A stretch of 64,000 nt of DNA from Streptomyces marokkonensis. Its GTDB lineage: Bacteria; Actinomycetota; Actinomycetes; Streptomycetales; Streptomycetaceae. The translations under genes and the position numbers were made by a program. Below the pieces are notes generated by a model. That model had not been told where the DNA came from. It was given only the letters and a program-made list of their open reading frames with translations, and made no database searches. This document shows, one piece after another, positions 50,018-59,624 of this stretch. Position 1 is the stretch's first letter, and every line of letters starts with the position of its first letter. Where the stretch lies: the NCBI RefSeq assembly GCF_008312835.1, contig NZ_VSKS01000005.1, forward strand, positions 1 to 64,000, read 5' to 3'.

Positions 50018-50034
50018 AGTTGGAAGGGGGACCC

Positions 50035-51000
50035 ATGAACGACGACGGTTTCGCGGTCCGGGCCGAGGGCCTGGAGAAGCGGTACGGCGAGAAGCGCGCG
50101 CTCGACGGCTTCCACCTCGCCGTCCGCGAGGGCACCGTGCACGGACTGCTCGGACCGAACGGCGCCGGCAAGACCACCGCCGTACGCGTCCTGTCGACGC
50201 TGATCCGGCTCGACGGCGGGCGTGCCACGGTGGCGGGGCTCGACGTGGCCCGGCGGGCGCGCGGGGTGCGGGCGCGGATCGGCCTCACCGGGCAGTACGC
50301 GGCCGTGGACGAGGTGCTCACCGGGCGGCAGAACCTGGAGATGTTCGGCAGGCTGTTCCACCTGGGCGGCAGGCGCGCCGGGGCGCGGGCCGCCGAGCTG
50401 CTGGAGCGGTTCGGCCTGACCGACGCCGCCGACAAGGGCGTCGGTGACTACAGCGGCGGGATGCGGCGGCGCCTGGACCTCGCCGCCTCGATGATCCTCG
50501 CGCCGGCCGTGCTGTTCCTGGACGAGCCGACGACGGGCCTCGACCCCCGCAGCCGGGGCGAGGTCTGGGAGTCGGTGCGGGCGCTGGTGGCGGACGGCAC
50601 GACCGTGCTGCTGACCACGCAGTACCTGGAGGAGGCCGACAGGCTCGCCTCCCGGATCACCGTCATCGACCAGGGCCGGGCCATCGCCGACGACACCCCG
50701 GACGGGCTGAAGAACCTGGTCGGCGGCGACCGCATCGAGGTCGTGGTCGCCGATCGGTCCGACATCGCCCGCGTGGTGAAAGTGGTCGCGCGGGTCGCCG
50801 ACGGCGAACCCGAGGGGGACGAGGCCGAGTTGCGCGTGCACGCCCCCGTGACCGACCGGGTGGCGGCGCTGACCGACGTGGCGCGCACCCTCCAGGACGA
50901 GGGCGTACGGGTCGAGGACATCGGGCTGCGCAGGCCCAGCCTCGACGACGTGTTCCTGCGCCTGACCGGACACCGCACGGAGAAGGAGGCGGCGGCATGA
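50035..51000 (+). CDS. ABC exporter ATP-binding protein, DrrA type
   Basis: A 321-residue DrrA-like ATPase. Walker [18 protein letters not shown], signature [16 protein letters not shown], Walker [19 protein letters not shown], switch region [14 protein letters not shown], and the DrrA C-terminal end [18 protein letters not shown] 50035 has GGAAGGGGG upstream. It is coupled to the permease by an ATGA overlap. It is the second DrrAB-type pair in this window, controlled by TetR rather than the double-HTH regulator. Likely a drug- or lipid-efflux system. Confidence 0.95.
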   Translation: MNDDGFAVRAEGLEKRYGEKRALDGFHLAVREGTVHGLLGPNGAGKTTAVRVLSTLIRLDGGRATVAGLDVARRARGVRARIGLTGQYAAVDEVLTGRQNLEMFGRLFHLGGRRAGARAAELLERFGLTDAADKGVGDYSGGMRRRLDLAASMILAPAVLFLDEPTTGLDPRSRGEVWESVRALVADGTTVLLTTQYLEEADRLASRITVIDQGRAIADDTPDGLKNLVGGDRIEVVVADRSDIARVVKVVARVADGEPEGDEAELRVHAPVTDRVAALTDVARTLQDEGVRVEDIGLRRPSLDDVFLRLTGHRTEKEAAA

Positions 51001-51821
51001 GCGCGCTCGACCCGACCACCGGACCGGCCGCGCACGGCCGCGTGTACTGGGCGCTGGCGGACTGCTGGAACATCGTCCGCCGCGGCCTCACCCATTACCA
51101 GCGCCAGCCCGTCAACATCGCCTGGCAGCTGGGCTTCCCGATCCTGTCCGTCCTCCTCTACGGCTATGTCTTCGGCAGCGCGATGACCGTGCCCGGCGGC
51201 GGGGACTACCGGGACTTCCTGATGCCGGGCATGTTCGTGATGACGATGGCGTTCGGCTTCATCAACACCGCGACCGTCGTGGTCTACGACTCCACCAAGG
51301 GGGTCATCGACCGTTTCCGCTCCATGCCGATGGCCTCCTCGGCGGTGGTGGCCGGACGCGGGGTGACCGATCTGATCGTCGCCTGCGCCGAGTTGAGCAT
51401 CCTGATGCTGACCGCGCTGGCCATGGGCTGGCGCCCGGACGGCGGCTGGGGCTTCCTGGCGGCCTTCGGGCTGCTGCTGTGGCTGCGGTTCGCGCTGATC
51501 TGGCTCGGCGTGTGGCTGGGCCTGCTGGTGCCGAACCCGGAGGCGGCGGGCGGCCTGTTCGCGGTCGCCTTCCCGCTGACGATGATCTCCAGCATCTTCG
51601 TCGCCCCGCAGCTGATGCCGGACTGGCTGGGCTGGGTGGCGGCCTGGAACCCGATCTCCTCGACGGCCGCGGCGACCCGCGAGCTGTTCGGCACCCCGGT
51701 CGGCGGCGGCGACTCCTGGGTCGAGCAGCACGCGCTGCTGATGGCCGGGGTGTGGCCGGTGATCCTGACGGCGGTCTTCCTGCCGCTCGCGGTGCGGAGG
51801 TTCCAGCGGCTGAGCCGGTGA
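50997..51821 (+). CDS. ABC-2 permease, DrrB type
   Basis: A 274-residue ABC-2 permease with about six helices: [91 protein letters not shown] and further C-terminal helices. The [12 protein letters not shown] and PNPEAAGG elements are family traits. It partners the upstream ATPase. The operon is followed by a non-coding stretch with a strong terminator. Confidence 0.93.
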   Translation: MSALDPTTGPAAHGRVYWALADCWNIVRRGLTHYQRQPVNIAWQLGFPILSVLLYGYVFGSAMTVPGGGDYRDFLMPGMFVMTMAFGFINTATVVVYDSTKGVIDRFRSMPMASSAVVAGRGVTDLIVACAELSILMLTALAMGWRPDGGWGFLAAFGLLLWLRFALIWLGVWLGLLVPNPEAAGGLFAVAFPLTMISSIFVAPQLMPDWLGWVAAWNPISSTAAATRELFGTPVGGGDSWVEQHALLMAGVWPVILTAVFLPLAVRRFQRLSR

Positions 51822-52078
51822 GGTGAGGCGTTCAGCGCTGTCAGTCGAACGGATGCCCGGCGTGGACGCGGTCCGCGCCGGGCGCCTGTCATCCCGGCGG
51901 CCCCGGCGCGGGGCGGGGCGGTGGTGCGGGCCGGCACGCCTCCCCGGCCGGGAAGGGCAGGCAGCGGCCCACCGCCCGGCAGCGCTCGGACGCCGGGTCC
52001 AGGGCGGTCACCTGGGCAGTGCGGGGGTGCCGGGCCGGCCTTTCGAGGAGCCGTCGGAGTATGTGCCGCCGCACGTGC
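51822..52078. other. Non-coding gap downstream of exporter operon
   Basis: The 312-bp stretch 51822-52133 between the permease and convergent serC is GC-rich with no credible ORF. Apart from the terminator at 52079-52115, nothing else was identified. Confidence 0.5.
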
Positions 52079-52115
52079 GAAGGGCGCCCGGCGGGTCGTC
52101 CGCCGGGCGCCCTTC
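52079..52115. terminator. Bidirectional 16-bp hairpin terminator
   Basis: GAAGGGCGCCCGGCGG (52079-52094), a 5-nt loop, then the exact complement (52100-52115). It follows serC on one side and ends the exporter transcript on the other. Confidence 0.85.
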
Positions 52116-52133
52116 GTCGTCGTACGGGTACGA

Positions 52134-53261
<1,128 letters not shown>

Positions 53262-53376
53262 CTAGCGGCTGAGGGAAACCCGGGCGAAACATCGTCCGTC
53301 CGCTGAGACGGGCGGCGGGCCCCCGGTGGGCGGGCGGTGGACGGACCGGGGGGAGGTCCGCCCGCCGCCCGGCCGG

Positions 53377-54627
53377 TCACCCGCCGAGCCTCACCGGCAG
53401 CTCGTACAGGTCGTTCTGGGTGACCACGGGCTTGTTGCGCAGCTCGCTCGCCGGGACCGCCAGGTCCAGCCCCGGGAAGCGGGCGTACAGCGCCGGGAGG
53501 GCCACACCGGCCTCCAGGCGGGACAGGGCGGCGCCGGGGCAGACGTGCGGGCCGTGGCCGAAGGAGATGTGCCGGCCGGCACCTTCCCGGGTGATGTCGA
53601 AGTCACCGGCCGTGGGACCGTGCGCCCGCTCGTCGCGGCCGATCGCGGCGTACGACACGATCAGCGCGTCCCCGGCCGGCAGGACCTTGTCCCCGACCGG
53701 GATGTCCTCCGTCGCGAACCGGATCAGGACGTGGGACGTGGGGGTCGACCAGCGCAGCGTCTCCTCGATCACCGCCGGCCAGTCCGCTGCGCCGGAGAGC
53801 ACCAGCTCCCGCTGCTCCGGGTGGGTGGAGAGGTTCACCACCGCGTTGACGATGAGGGAGATCGTCGTCTCGTGGCCGGCCGCCACCATCAGCTGGAGCG
53901 TGGCGACGATCTCCTCGTCGGTGAGACGGTCGCCGCCCTCCGACGCCTGGATGAGCGCGGAGGTCAGGTCGTCGCCCGGGTGCTCCCGCTTGTGCGCGAC
54001 CGTCTCGGCCATGATCCCGGCCAGCTCGGTCAGCGTCGCGATGACCTCCTCGGGCGGGGTCTGCGTGGAGAAGAACTTCTCGAACAGCTCCTTCAGCCGG
54101 GGCAGCCGCTCCTCCGCCAGCCCCATCAGGTCGGCGATCACGTACATCGGCAGCGGGTAGGCGAACGCCGCCTTCAGGTCGAGCGTGTCACCGGGCAGCG
54201 CGGCCATCCGGTCCAGCAGGTTCCCGGTCAGCTCCGTGATCCGCCCACGCATCAGCTCCACCCGGCGCGGGGTGAGCGCCTGCGCGACCAGGGTGCGCAG
54301 CCGGCGGTGGTCGGCGCCGTCCACGGTGAGCATGGAGCGGGGCGGGTTCGCCAGCCCGATCAGCGGCCAGTCGGGGGCGATCTCGCCGCGCTGCCAGGCC
54401 CCCCAGACGTTGATGTCCTTCACCAGACGCGGGTCGGTGAGCAGCTTCTTCGCCTCGGCGTGGTGCGTGACCGCCCACACCGGCACGTCGCCCGGCAGCG
54501 TCACGGCGGCCAGCGGCCCCGCGGCCCGCAGCGCCGCGCTCTCCCCGTCCAGGTCGGAGACGAAGGGGTCCAGGGGGATACGGGTCTGCGCGGGGTCCGT
54601 CGTCGAGGTGTCCGTACCAGCCGTCAT
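53377..54627 (-). CDS. Cytochrome P450
   Basis: A 416-residue bacterial class I P450. The I-helix motif is LMVAAGHETTISLI, the ExxR is EETLRWSTPTSH, the heme-binding loop is SFGHGPHVCPGAALSRLE with the thiolate Cys, and the N-terminal part LIGLANPPRSMLTVDGADHRRLRTLV is typical. Its 5' end overlaps the CYP157-like gene by 4 nt (ATGA). It lies at the 3' end of the conservon operon; in S. coelicolor a P450 gene occupies the same place. Substrate unknown. Confidence 0.94.
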   Translation of the reverse strand: MTAGTDTSTTDPAQTRIPLDPFVSDLDGESAALRAAGPLAAVTLPGDVPVWAVTHHAEAKKLLTDPRLVKDINVWGAWQRGEIAPDWPLIGLANPPRSMLTVDGADHRRLRTLVAQALTPRRVELMRGRITELTGNLLDRMAALPGDTLDLKAAFAYPLPMYVIADLMGLAEERLPRLKELFEKFFSTQTPPEEVIATLTELAGIMAETVAHKREHPGDDLTSALIQASEGGDRLTDEEIVATLQLMVAAGHETTISLIVNAVVNLSTHPEQRELVLSGAADWPAVIEETLRWSTPTSHVLIRFATEDIPVGDKVLPAGDALIVSYAAIGRDERAHGPTAGDFDITREGAGRHISFGHGPHVCPGAALSRLEAGVALPALYARFPGLDLAVPASELRNKPVVTQNDLYELPVRLGG

Positions 54628-55859
54628 GCGGGCGAGCCTCCAAGGGCGGGAGTGGGTGTGAACGTCACCGGGAGTTCGGACAGGCCGCGCAGCCACGGCG
54701 ACGGGCGGCGGGTCAGCTGCCCGGCCGGCACCGCGAGATCGATGTCCGGCAGCCGGTCGAGGACGACCTCGATGCCGGTCCGGGCGATCACCTCGGCGAT
54801 CTCCTGCGCCGGGAACGGGCACCGGTGCTCCCCGTGGCCGAACGAGAAGTGGGCGCTGTTCCCGCCGGTGAGCGCCGAGGCGTCGGTCCGCACCTGGGGG
54901 TCGGAGTTGGCGCCCTGGAGGCCGAGGATCACCATGTCGCCGGCGCGGATGCGGCGCCCGCCGAGCTGGGTGTCACGGGACGCCCAGCGGGCGGCCACGT
55001 TCTGGCTCGGGGTGTCCTCCCACAGCACCTCGTTCATCGCCTCGGCGATGCTGTTGCGGCCGCCGAACAGGGAGGCGGCGAACCTGCTGTCGGTGAGCAT
55101 CAGGTGCAGCGAGTTGCCGATCCAGTCGGCGGTCGGCTGGTGCCCGGCCGCCAGCATCACCATCAGGTCCTGGCAGATCTCCTCAGCGGTGAAACCCGAG
55201 GTGTCGGCCAGCATCCGGGACGCCACGTCCTCGGCGGGCTCCCGCTGACGGGCGGCCACCAGTTCCGTCATCGACGTGAACAGATGGATCTGGCCCGCCA
55301 GGGCGCGCTCCCGCCCGTCGATCATGTCGTTGAGGGCGGTGACCAGGGCCGGCCCCTCGTCGTCGGGGAACCCGTAGAGCCGGGCGAGCACCCGCACCGG
55401 CAGCAGCATCGCGAACTCGCTGATGATGTCGGCGCTGCCCTTGGGGCAGATGCCGTCGATCAGCTCGTCCGCGAACTTCTCGGCGTACCGGCGCAGTTCG
55501 AACGGGTCGACCGCCTCCAGCGCGTTCACCAGCATCCCGGCGCGCTCGCGGTGCCGCTCGCCGACGGTGTACAGGATCGACGGCTGCCGGCGGCCGATCA
55601 TCGGCAGCAGCGGCCAGTCGTCGGGGATGTTGTCCCACTGGTTCCACAGTTCGGAGTCGCGGCTGAACAGCACCGGGTCGCCGGTGACCTGGTGCAGCTC
55701 GCGGTAGCCGAGCACCAGCCAGGCCGGTGCGTCGCCGTCGAGCACCACCGGTACGACGCTGCCGTGCTCACGGCGCAGTTCCCGGTACACCCGGGCCGGG
55801 TCGTCCTGGAGCAGGGGGCCGCCGAAGCGGACGGCGTTGGGGACGGACGCGGGACTCAC
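54624..55859 (-). CDS. CYP157-like P450 lacking the ExxR Arg
   Basis: A 411-residue P450 with the heme motif SFGHGEHRCPFPAQE and I-helix LAAGHQPTADWIGNSL. The K-helix ExxR is changed to EVLW (AMNEVLWEDTPSQN), so the canonical Arg is absent, as reported for the CYP157 family. The GTG start 55859 overlaps the CvnD stop (GTGA), and the stop overlaps the next P450. Pairing of CYP157 and a second P450 with conservons is known in Streptomyces. Its activity, and whether it works with the neighbour P450, is unclear. Confidence 0.92.
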   Translation of the reverse strand: MSPASVPNAVRFGGPLLQDDPARVYRELRREHGSVVPVVLDGDAPAWLVLGYRELHQVTGDPVLFSRDSELWNQWDNIPDDWPLLPMIGRRQPSILYTVGERHRERAGMLVNALEAVDPFELRRYAEKFADELIDGICPKGSADIISEFAMLLPVRVLARLYGFPDDEGPALVTALNDMIDGRERALAGQIHLFTSMTELVAARQREPAEDVASRMLADTSGFTAEEICQDLMVMLAAGHQPTADWIGNSLHLMLTDSRFAASLFGGRNSIAEAMNEVLWEDTPSQNVAARWASRDTQLGGRRIRAGDMVILGLQGANSDPQVRTDASALTGGNSAHFSFGHGEHRCPFPAQEIAEVIARTGIEVVLDRLPDIDLAVPAGQLTRRPSPWLRGLSELPVTFTPTPALGGSPA

Positions 55860-56473
55860 ACCAGCTCCTGACGGGGGGCTCGGGCCGGGTCGGCGTACAG
55901 GCTCTGGATGTGCTCCACCAGCGTGATCAGCACGATCTTGCTGGACTCCCGGGAGCGCGCGTCGCAGTTCACCAGCGGGACGTGCGGGTCGAGGTCGAGG
56001 GCCTCGCGGATCTGCTGGGGGGTGAACACGGGGCCGCCGAAGTCGTTGCAGGCCACGATGAACGGCGTGCCGTGCCGCTCCAGCCGGTCGATGGCGTACC
56101 AGGAGTCGTCGATGCGCCGGGTGTCGACCAGCACGACCGCGCCGAGCGTGCCGGAGAACAGCCGGTCCCACAGGAACCAGAAGCGTTCCTGGCCGGGCGC
56201 GCCGAAGAGGTACAGCACGTTGTGGGCGTCGATGGAGATGCGGCCGAAGTCGAAGGCGACGGTGGTCGAGGTCTTGCCGCGCACCCCGCTGATGTCGTCG
56301 ACGGCCTCGCCCGCCTGGGTCATCGTCTCCTCGGTGTTGAGGGGACGGATCTCGCTGACCGAGCGGACCATCGTCGTCTTGCCGGCGCCGAAGCCGCCCA
56401 CGACCACGATCTTCAGGCCGTTGTCGGCCGACGCGCCCAGCGGCGTACGCGTCTCAGAGGTTGCGGAGTCCAA
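55856..56473 (-). CDS. cvnD: Conservon GTP-binding protein CvnD
   Basis: A 205-residue Ras-like GTPase. P-loop KIVVVGGFGAGKTTMVRSVSEI (about 21-42), switch/G3-region FDFGRISI...LYLFGAPGQERFWFLWDRLF, and the guanine-specificity segment IVACNDFGG (N/D kept, K missing). It overlaps cvnC by 20 bp at its start and the P450 gene by 4 at its end. Conservon GTPases act as membrane-associated signal complexes with CvnA-C. Confidence 0.94.
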   Translation of the reverse strand: MDSATSETRTPLGASADNGLKIVVVGGFGAGKTTMVRSVSEIRPLNTEETMTQAGEAVDDISGVRGKTSTTVAFDFGRISIDAHNVLYLFGAPGQERFWFLWDRLFSGTLGAVVLVDTRRIDDSWYAIDRLERHGTPFIVACNDFGGPVFTPQQIREALDLDPHVPLVNCDARSRESSKIVLITLVEHIQSLYADPARAPRQELV

Positions 56474-56801
56474 CGAGCACCTGCTCCAGGATGTCGGGGT
56501 CGGGTACGGCGGCCTTGCGGGGGTGACGGGCGCTGACCCGGCCCGCCGCGAGGAGGTCGGAGAGCAGGATCCGGGTGATGCTCACGGGCAGCTTCAGCTC
56601 GGCCGCGAGCTCCACGACCGCCGTGGGGCGGTCGGCCAGCCGCAGGATCGCCGCGTGCTCGGACTGCATGCCGGGCACCGGATCGCACTCGGCGACGACC
56701 AGGGTCACCAGGTCGAAGGGGTTGTCCGGCCCGGACCGGCTGCGCCCCCCGGTGAGGGTGTACAGCCGGTCGGGGGCGTCGTCCCTGCCGGGCCTGCTCA
56801 T
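56454..56801 (-). CDS. cvnC: DUF742 protein CvnC
   Basis: A 115-residue DUF742 protein: RLYTLTGGRSRSGPDNPFDLVTLVVAECDPVPGMQSEHAAILRLADRPTAVVELAAELKLPVSITRILLSDLLAAGRVSARHP. The family places it between CvnB and CvnD in conservons; it contains a winged-helix-like end. It is coupled by ATGA to cvnB. Confidence 0.94.
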   Translation of the reverse strand: MSRPGRDDAPDRLYTLTGGRSRSGPDNPFDLVTLVVAECDPVPGMQSEHAAILRLADRPTAVVELAAELKLPVSITRILLSDLLAAGRVSARHPRKAAVPDPDILEQVLVGLRNL

Positions 56802-57205
56802 GAGGTGCGCGGCAGGGCGGTGAGGTGCTCGCCGATCTGCTCCACGAGCTCGCTCATGTTGTGCCCGATGAGGCCGGCGTCCGCGTCCTCGGTGGTGACG
56901 ACGGCCAGGTGCGCGCCCTGACCGGCCTCCACGATGAACAGGACGCCCCCGTAGAACTCCGTCATCGCCGAGCGCACCCCGCCCGTGCCGTCGCCGAACT
57001 CGACCGAGGCGCCGTGCGACAGCGACTGGATGCCGGCGGCGATCGCGGCGAGCTGGTCGGCCTGGTCGGCGGACAGCTCCGGGGTGCGGCACAGTTTCAG
57101 GCCGTCACGGGACAGCACGAGCGCGTGCCGCGCGCCCGGCGTGCGCTCCAGCAGGCCCTCAAGGAGCCAGGTGAGCTTCTCGTCGGCGGTCGTCGTGCCG
57201 GTCAT
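56798..57205 (-). CDS. cvnB: Roadblock/LC7 protein CvnB
   Basis: A 135-residue roadblock/LC7 protein: LTWLLEGLLERTPGARHALVLSRDGLKLCRTPELSADQADQLAAIAAGIQSLSHGASVEFGDGTGGVRSAMTEFYGGVLFIVEAGQGAHLAVVTTEDADAGLIGHNMSELVEQIGEHL. Such proteins regulate Ras-like GTPases, here CvnD. It is coupled to cvnA by an ATGA overlap. Confidence 0.95.
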   Translation of the reverse strand: MTGTTTADEKLTWLLEGLLERTPGARHALVLSRDGLKLCRTPELSADQADQLAAIAAGIQSLSHGASVEFGDGTGGVRSAMTEFYGGVLFIVEAGQGAHLAVVTTEDADAGLIGHNMSELVEQIGEHLTALPRTS

Positions 57206-59322
57206 GAGGTGGTGTCGCCTTCCGGGGTCGCGGGGGTGGGCTGTGCTTCGGAGGTCGGGTCGGGGGTGGCGCGGGTGCCGGCGGTGTCCGGGGTGTCCGT
57301 GGCGTCCGCGGGGGTGCCGGTGTCCGGGCCGGCCGTGTCGTCCGGGGTGGACGCGCGCACGGCCTGGCGGAAGCTGCTGAAGCGGGCGGTGCGGGCCCTG
57401 GTCTCCTCGGCCGTCGGGGCGGGCCGGGGGGCGGGCGCGCTGCCGCTGCCGGAGCGGGTGCGCTCGGCTTCCGCGAGGGTCCGGCCCCGGCGGCGGCGGG
57501 GCAGCACCAGGGGTGGCGCGGCGTCGCCGTCCGGGGCGGGGGACTCGTGGGTGGGGACCGGGTCGGGGTCGAGGTCGGCCGCGGCGCGGGAGGCGGCGTA
57601 GGAGGCCGCGGGCCGGGCGCCGTCGGGGGACGCCGGCCGGTCGGCCGGGGCGGCGCCGGTGCCGGTGTGCGCGGTGGCGTGGGCGGTCTCCGGTTCCGGC
57701 CGGTCGGGGACGGTTGCCGGGGCGGTCTCCGGGCGGCTGCTCCGGAGGCTGTCACGGCGCTGGGGAAGGCTGTGGGCCGCCGCGTCCCGGGAGTTCCCCG
57801 AGGCGTCCCGCGCCGTGGAGGCCGGCGTTCCGGCGGACGTGCCGGTGCCGGTCGCCGATGTGCCGGCCGGCGTGACGGCGCGGGGCGCGGGCGCGGCGGT
57901 GGCGCCGGTCGTCGCGGCGCTCGTCGCCGGGACCGGGGGCGCCGCGTCCGGCGGTACGAGGATGTCCTGCGGGACCAGCACCAGGACCCCCGTGCCGCCG
58001 CGGGCCGAGGGACGGTAGGAGACCTTCAGGCCGTACCGCCGGGCCAGCCGGCCGACCACCGCGAGGCCCAGCCGGGTGCCGGTCAGGCCCCCGAGTTCGG
58101 CGGACTCGCCGGAGACGGCGCGTTCGGCGCGGCGCAGCTGCGCCTCGCCCATGACGAGCCCGCTGTCCTCGACGGACACGATGACCCCGGCCGGGACCTC
58201 CTCGACGTACACGTGGACCTCGGCGGTCGGCGGGGAGAAGTTCGCCGCGTTGTCCAGGAGTTCGGCGAGCGCGTGCATCACGCCCTCGGCGGCGTGTCCC
58301 GCGACCGCGGTGTCGCTGGCGGAGTGGACGCGGATCCGCTGGTAGCCGCTGATCCGGCCCATGGCGCCGCGCAGGATCGACTCCATGGCGATGGGCCGGG
58401 CCCAGCGGCGGCCGGAGCGGGCGCCGGTGAGGACGGCGATCGAGTCGGCGAGCCGGCCCGCCTGGGCGGTGCGGTGGTCGAGGTGGAGCAGGTCGGCGAG
58501 GACCTCCTCGTCGTGGTGCTTCTCCTCCATCGCGCGCAGGTCCGCGAGCATGCCGGTGGACAGCGCCTGCATCCGTCCGGCCGCGTTGGCGGTCGCGGAC
58601 AGGGCGGCGGCGCGGGCGCCTTTGGCCTCACGCAGCTTGGCGTTCAGCCGCGCGGTCTCGCCGGTGAGCCGGACCCGCTCCTGCGCGAGGCGGTCGTTCT
58701 CCGCGCTCAGCCGGTCGCGCTCCTCGGTGTGCTCCTGGGTCAACCGTGCGACGTGGGAGGCGTGTTCGTCGGTGAGGCGGCGCAGTTCCTCGGCGTGCCG
58801 CTCGGCGGCCCGCGCGAGTTCGGCGGTGTGCTCGTCGGTGAGCCGGGCCCGCTCGTCGGCGTGCTCCTGCGTCAAACGGGCGGCGGCTGCGGCGTGCTGC
58901 TCGGCGAGGCGGTCGCGCTCCGCGGCCAGGGTGTCGGCGAGGTGGTTGCGCTCGTGGTCCAGCTCGGCGGACAACCGGGCGCGTTCCCGGTTGAGTTCGC
59001 CGGTCAGCCGTTCGTGCTGGCGGCGGGACTCCTCCGTCAGCCGGGCCCGTTCCTGGAGCAGCCGGCCGACGTCCTCGGTGACGGCCTCCAGCCGCGCCCG
59101 TGCCGCCCGCGCGGACAGGGCGGCGTACGTGGCCGCGGTGGCGGCCGCGCACAGCAGCACGGCGGCGATCGTCCCGGTCACCGCCACGGAACCGATCGCG
59201 GAGTCCGGGACGAGGAAGACCGCGGCGAGCACGGCGAGCGCGCCGATCCCCGCGGTGAGCAGCGGGACGGGCAGCAGGCTGCGGAGGGTGGGGCGGTCGC
59301 CGGGGAGCAGGGGAGAGGTCAT
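57202..59322 (-). CDS. cvnA: Conservon sensor kinase CvnA
   Basis: A 706-residue sensor. Two N-terminal helices (LLTAGIGALAVLAAVFLVPD and VAVTGTIAAVLLCAAATAATYAAL) are followed by a long cytoplasmic coiled coil (about residues 75-225, with repeated RLT-EH/RLSAE heptads). Then comes an HATPase region: HALAELLDNAANFSPPTAEVHVYVEEV (N box), VSVEDSGLVMGEA and LTGTRLGLAVVGRLARRYGLKVSYRPSARGGTGVLVLVP. The C-terminus is 240 residues of Ala/Thr/Pro/Gly-rich disordered sequence. ATG 59322 is chosen; a TTG at 59325 precedes it. Conservon kinases bind ATP and dock GTPase and roadblock proteins. Confidence 0.94.
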   Translation of the reverse strand: MTSPLLPGDRPTLRSLLPVPLLTAGIGALAVLAAVFLVPDSAIGSVAVTGTIAAVLLCAAATAATYAALSARAARARLEAVTEDVGRLLQERARLTEESRRQHERLTGELNRERARLSAELDHERNHLADTLAAERDRLAEQHAAAAARLTQEHADERARLTDEHTAELARAAERHAEELRRLTDEHASHVARLTQEHTEERDRLSAENDRLAQERVRLTGETARLNAKLREAKGARAAALSATANAAGRMQALSTGMLADLRAMEEKHHDEEVLADLLHLDHRTAQAGRLADSIAVLTGARSGRRWARPIAMESILRGAMGRISGYQRIRVHSASDTAVAGHAAEGVMHALAELLDNAANFSPPTAEVHVYVEEVPAGVIVSVEDSGLVMGEAQLRRAERAVSGESAELGGLTGTRLGLAVVGRLARRYGLKVSYRPSARGGTGVLVLVPQDILVPPDAAPPVPATSAATTGATAAPAPRAVTPAGTSATGTGTSAGTPASTARDASGNSRDAAAHSLPQRRDSLRSSRPETAPATVPDRPEPETAHATAHTGTGAAPADRPASPDGARPAASYAASRAAADLDPDPVPTHESPAPDGDAAPPLVLPRRRRGRTLAEAERTRSGSGSAPAPRPAPTAEETRARTARFSSFRQAVRASTPDDTAGPDTGTPADATDTPDTAGTRATPDPTSEAQPTPATPEGDTTS

Positions 59323-59624
59323 CAATCAGGGTCCTCGGTCGGGTCCTCGGTCGGGTCCGCGGGCGTGCACCGTCATGGCTGCGCGGCCCTCGGGCGGGTT
59401 CGATGGGGGCGCCGGACCTGGTTCTGGGGTCGCTTACTCGAACGCGGTCCGGCAACTGCGCGCAACTCGCGGTCACTATATGAGAGTTCCTGATCGGCTT
59501 GGGAAGATTCAGCTTCCCTTTTCCTTGAACGACCCGTCCTGTGCGTGTTGCGGGCCTTCCGTGAAGGCCGCGGCCGCCTGTGCGCCACCGCGTGCGTCCG
59601 GCCCCGCGGAGGCATCCTGAGGGC
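59323..59624. other. Divergent promoter region of conservon and oxidoreductase genes
   Basis: The 302-bp gap between cvnA and the FAD/Fe-S gene. Near cvnA is a short direct repeat of GGGTCCTCGGTC (about 59330-59355). A possible -10 on the minus strand is TATAGT (complement of about 59476-59481). A dyad GGGAAG-6-CTTCCC lies at 59501-59518. Nothing coding seen. Confidence 0.4.
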
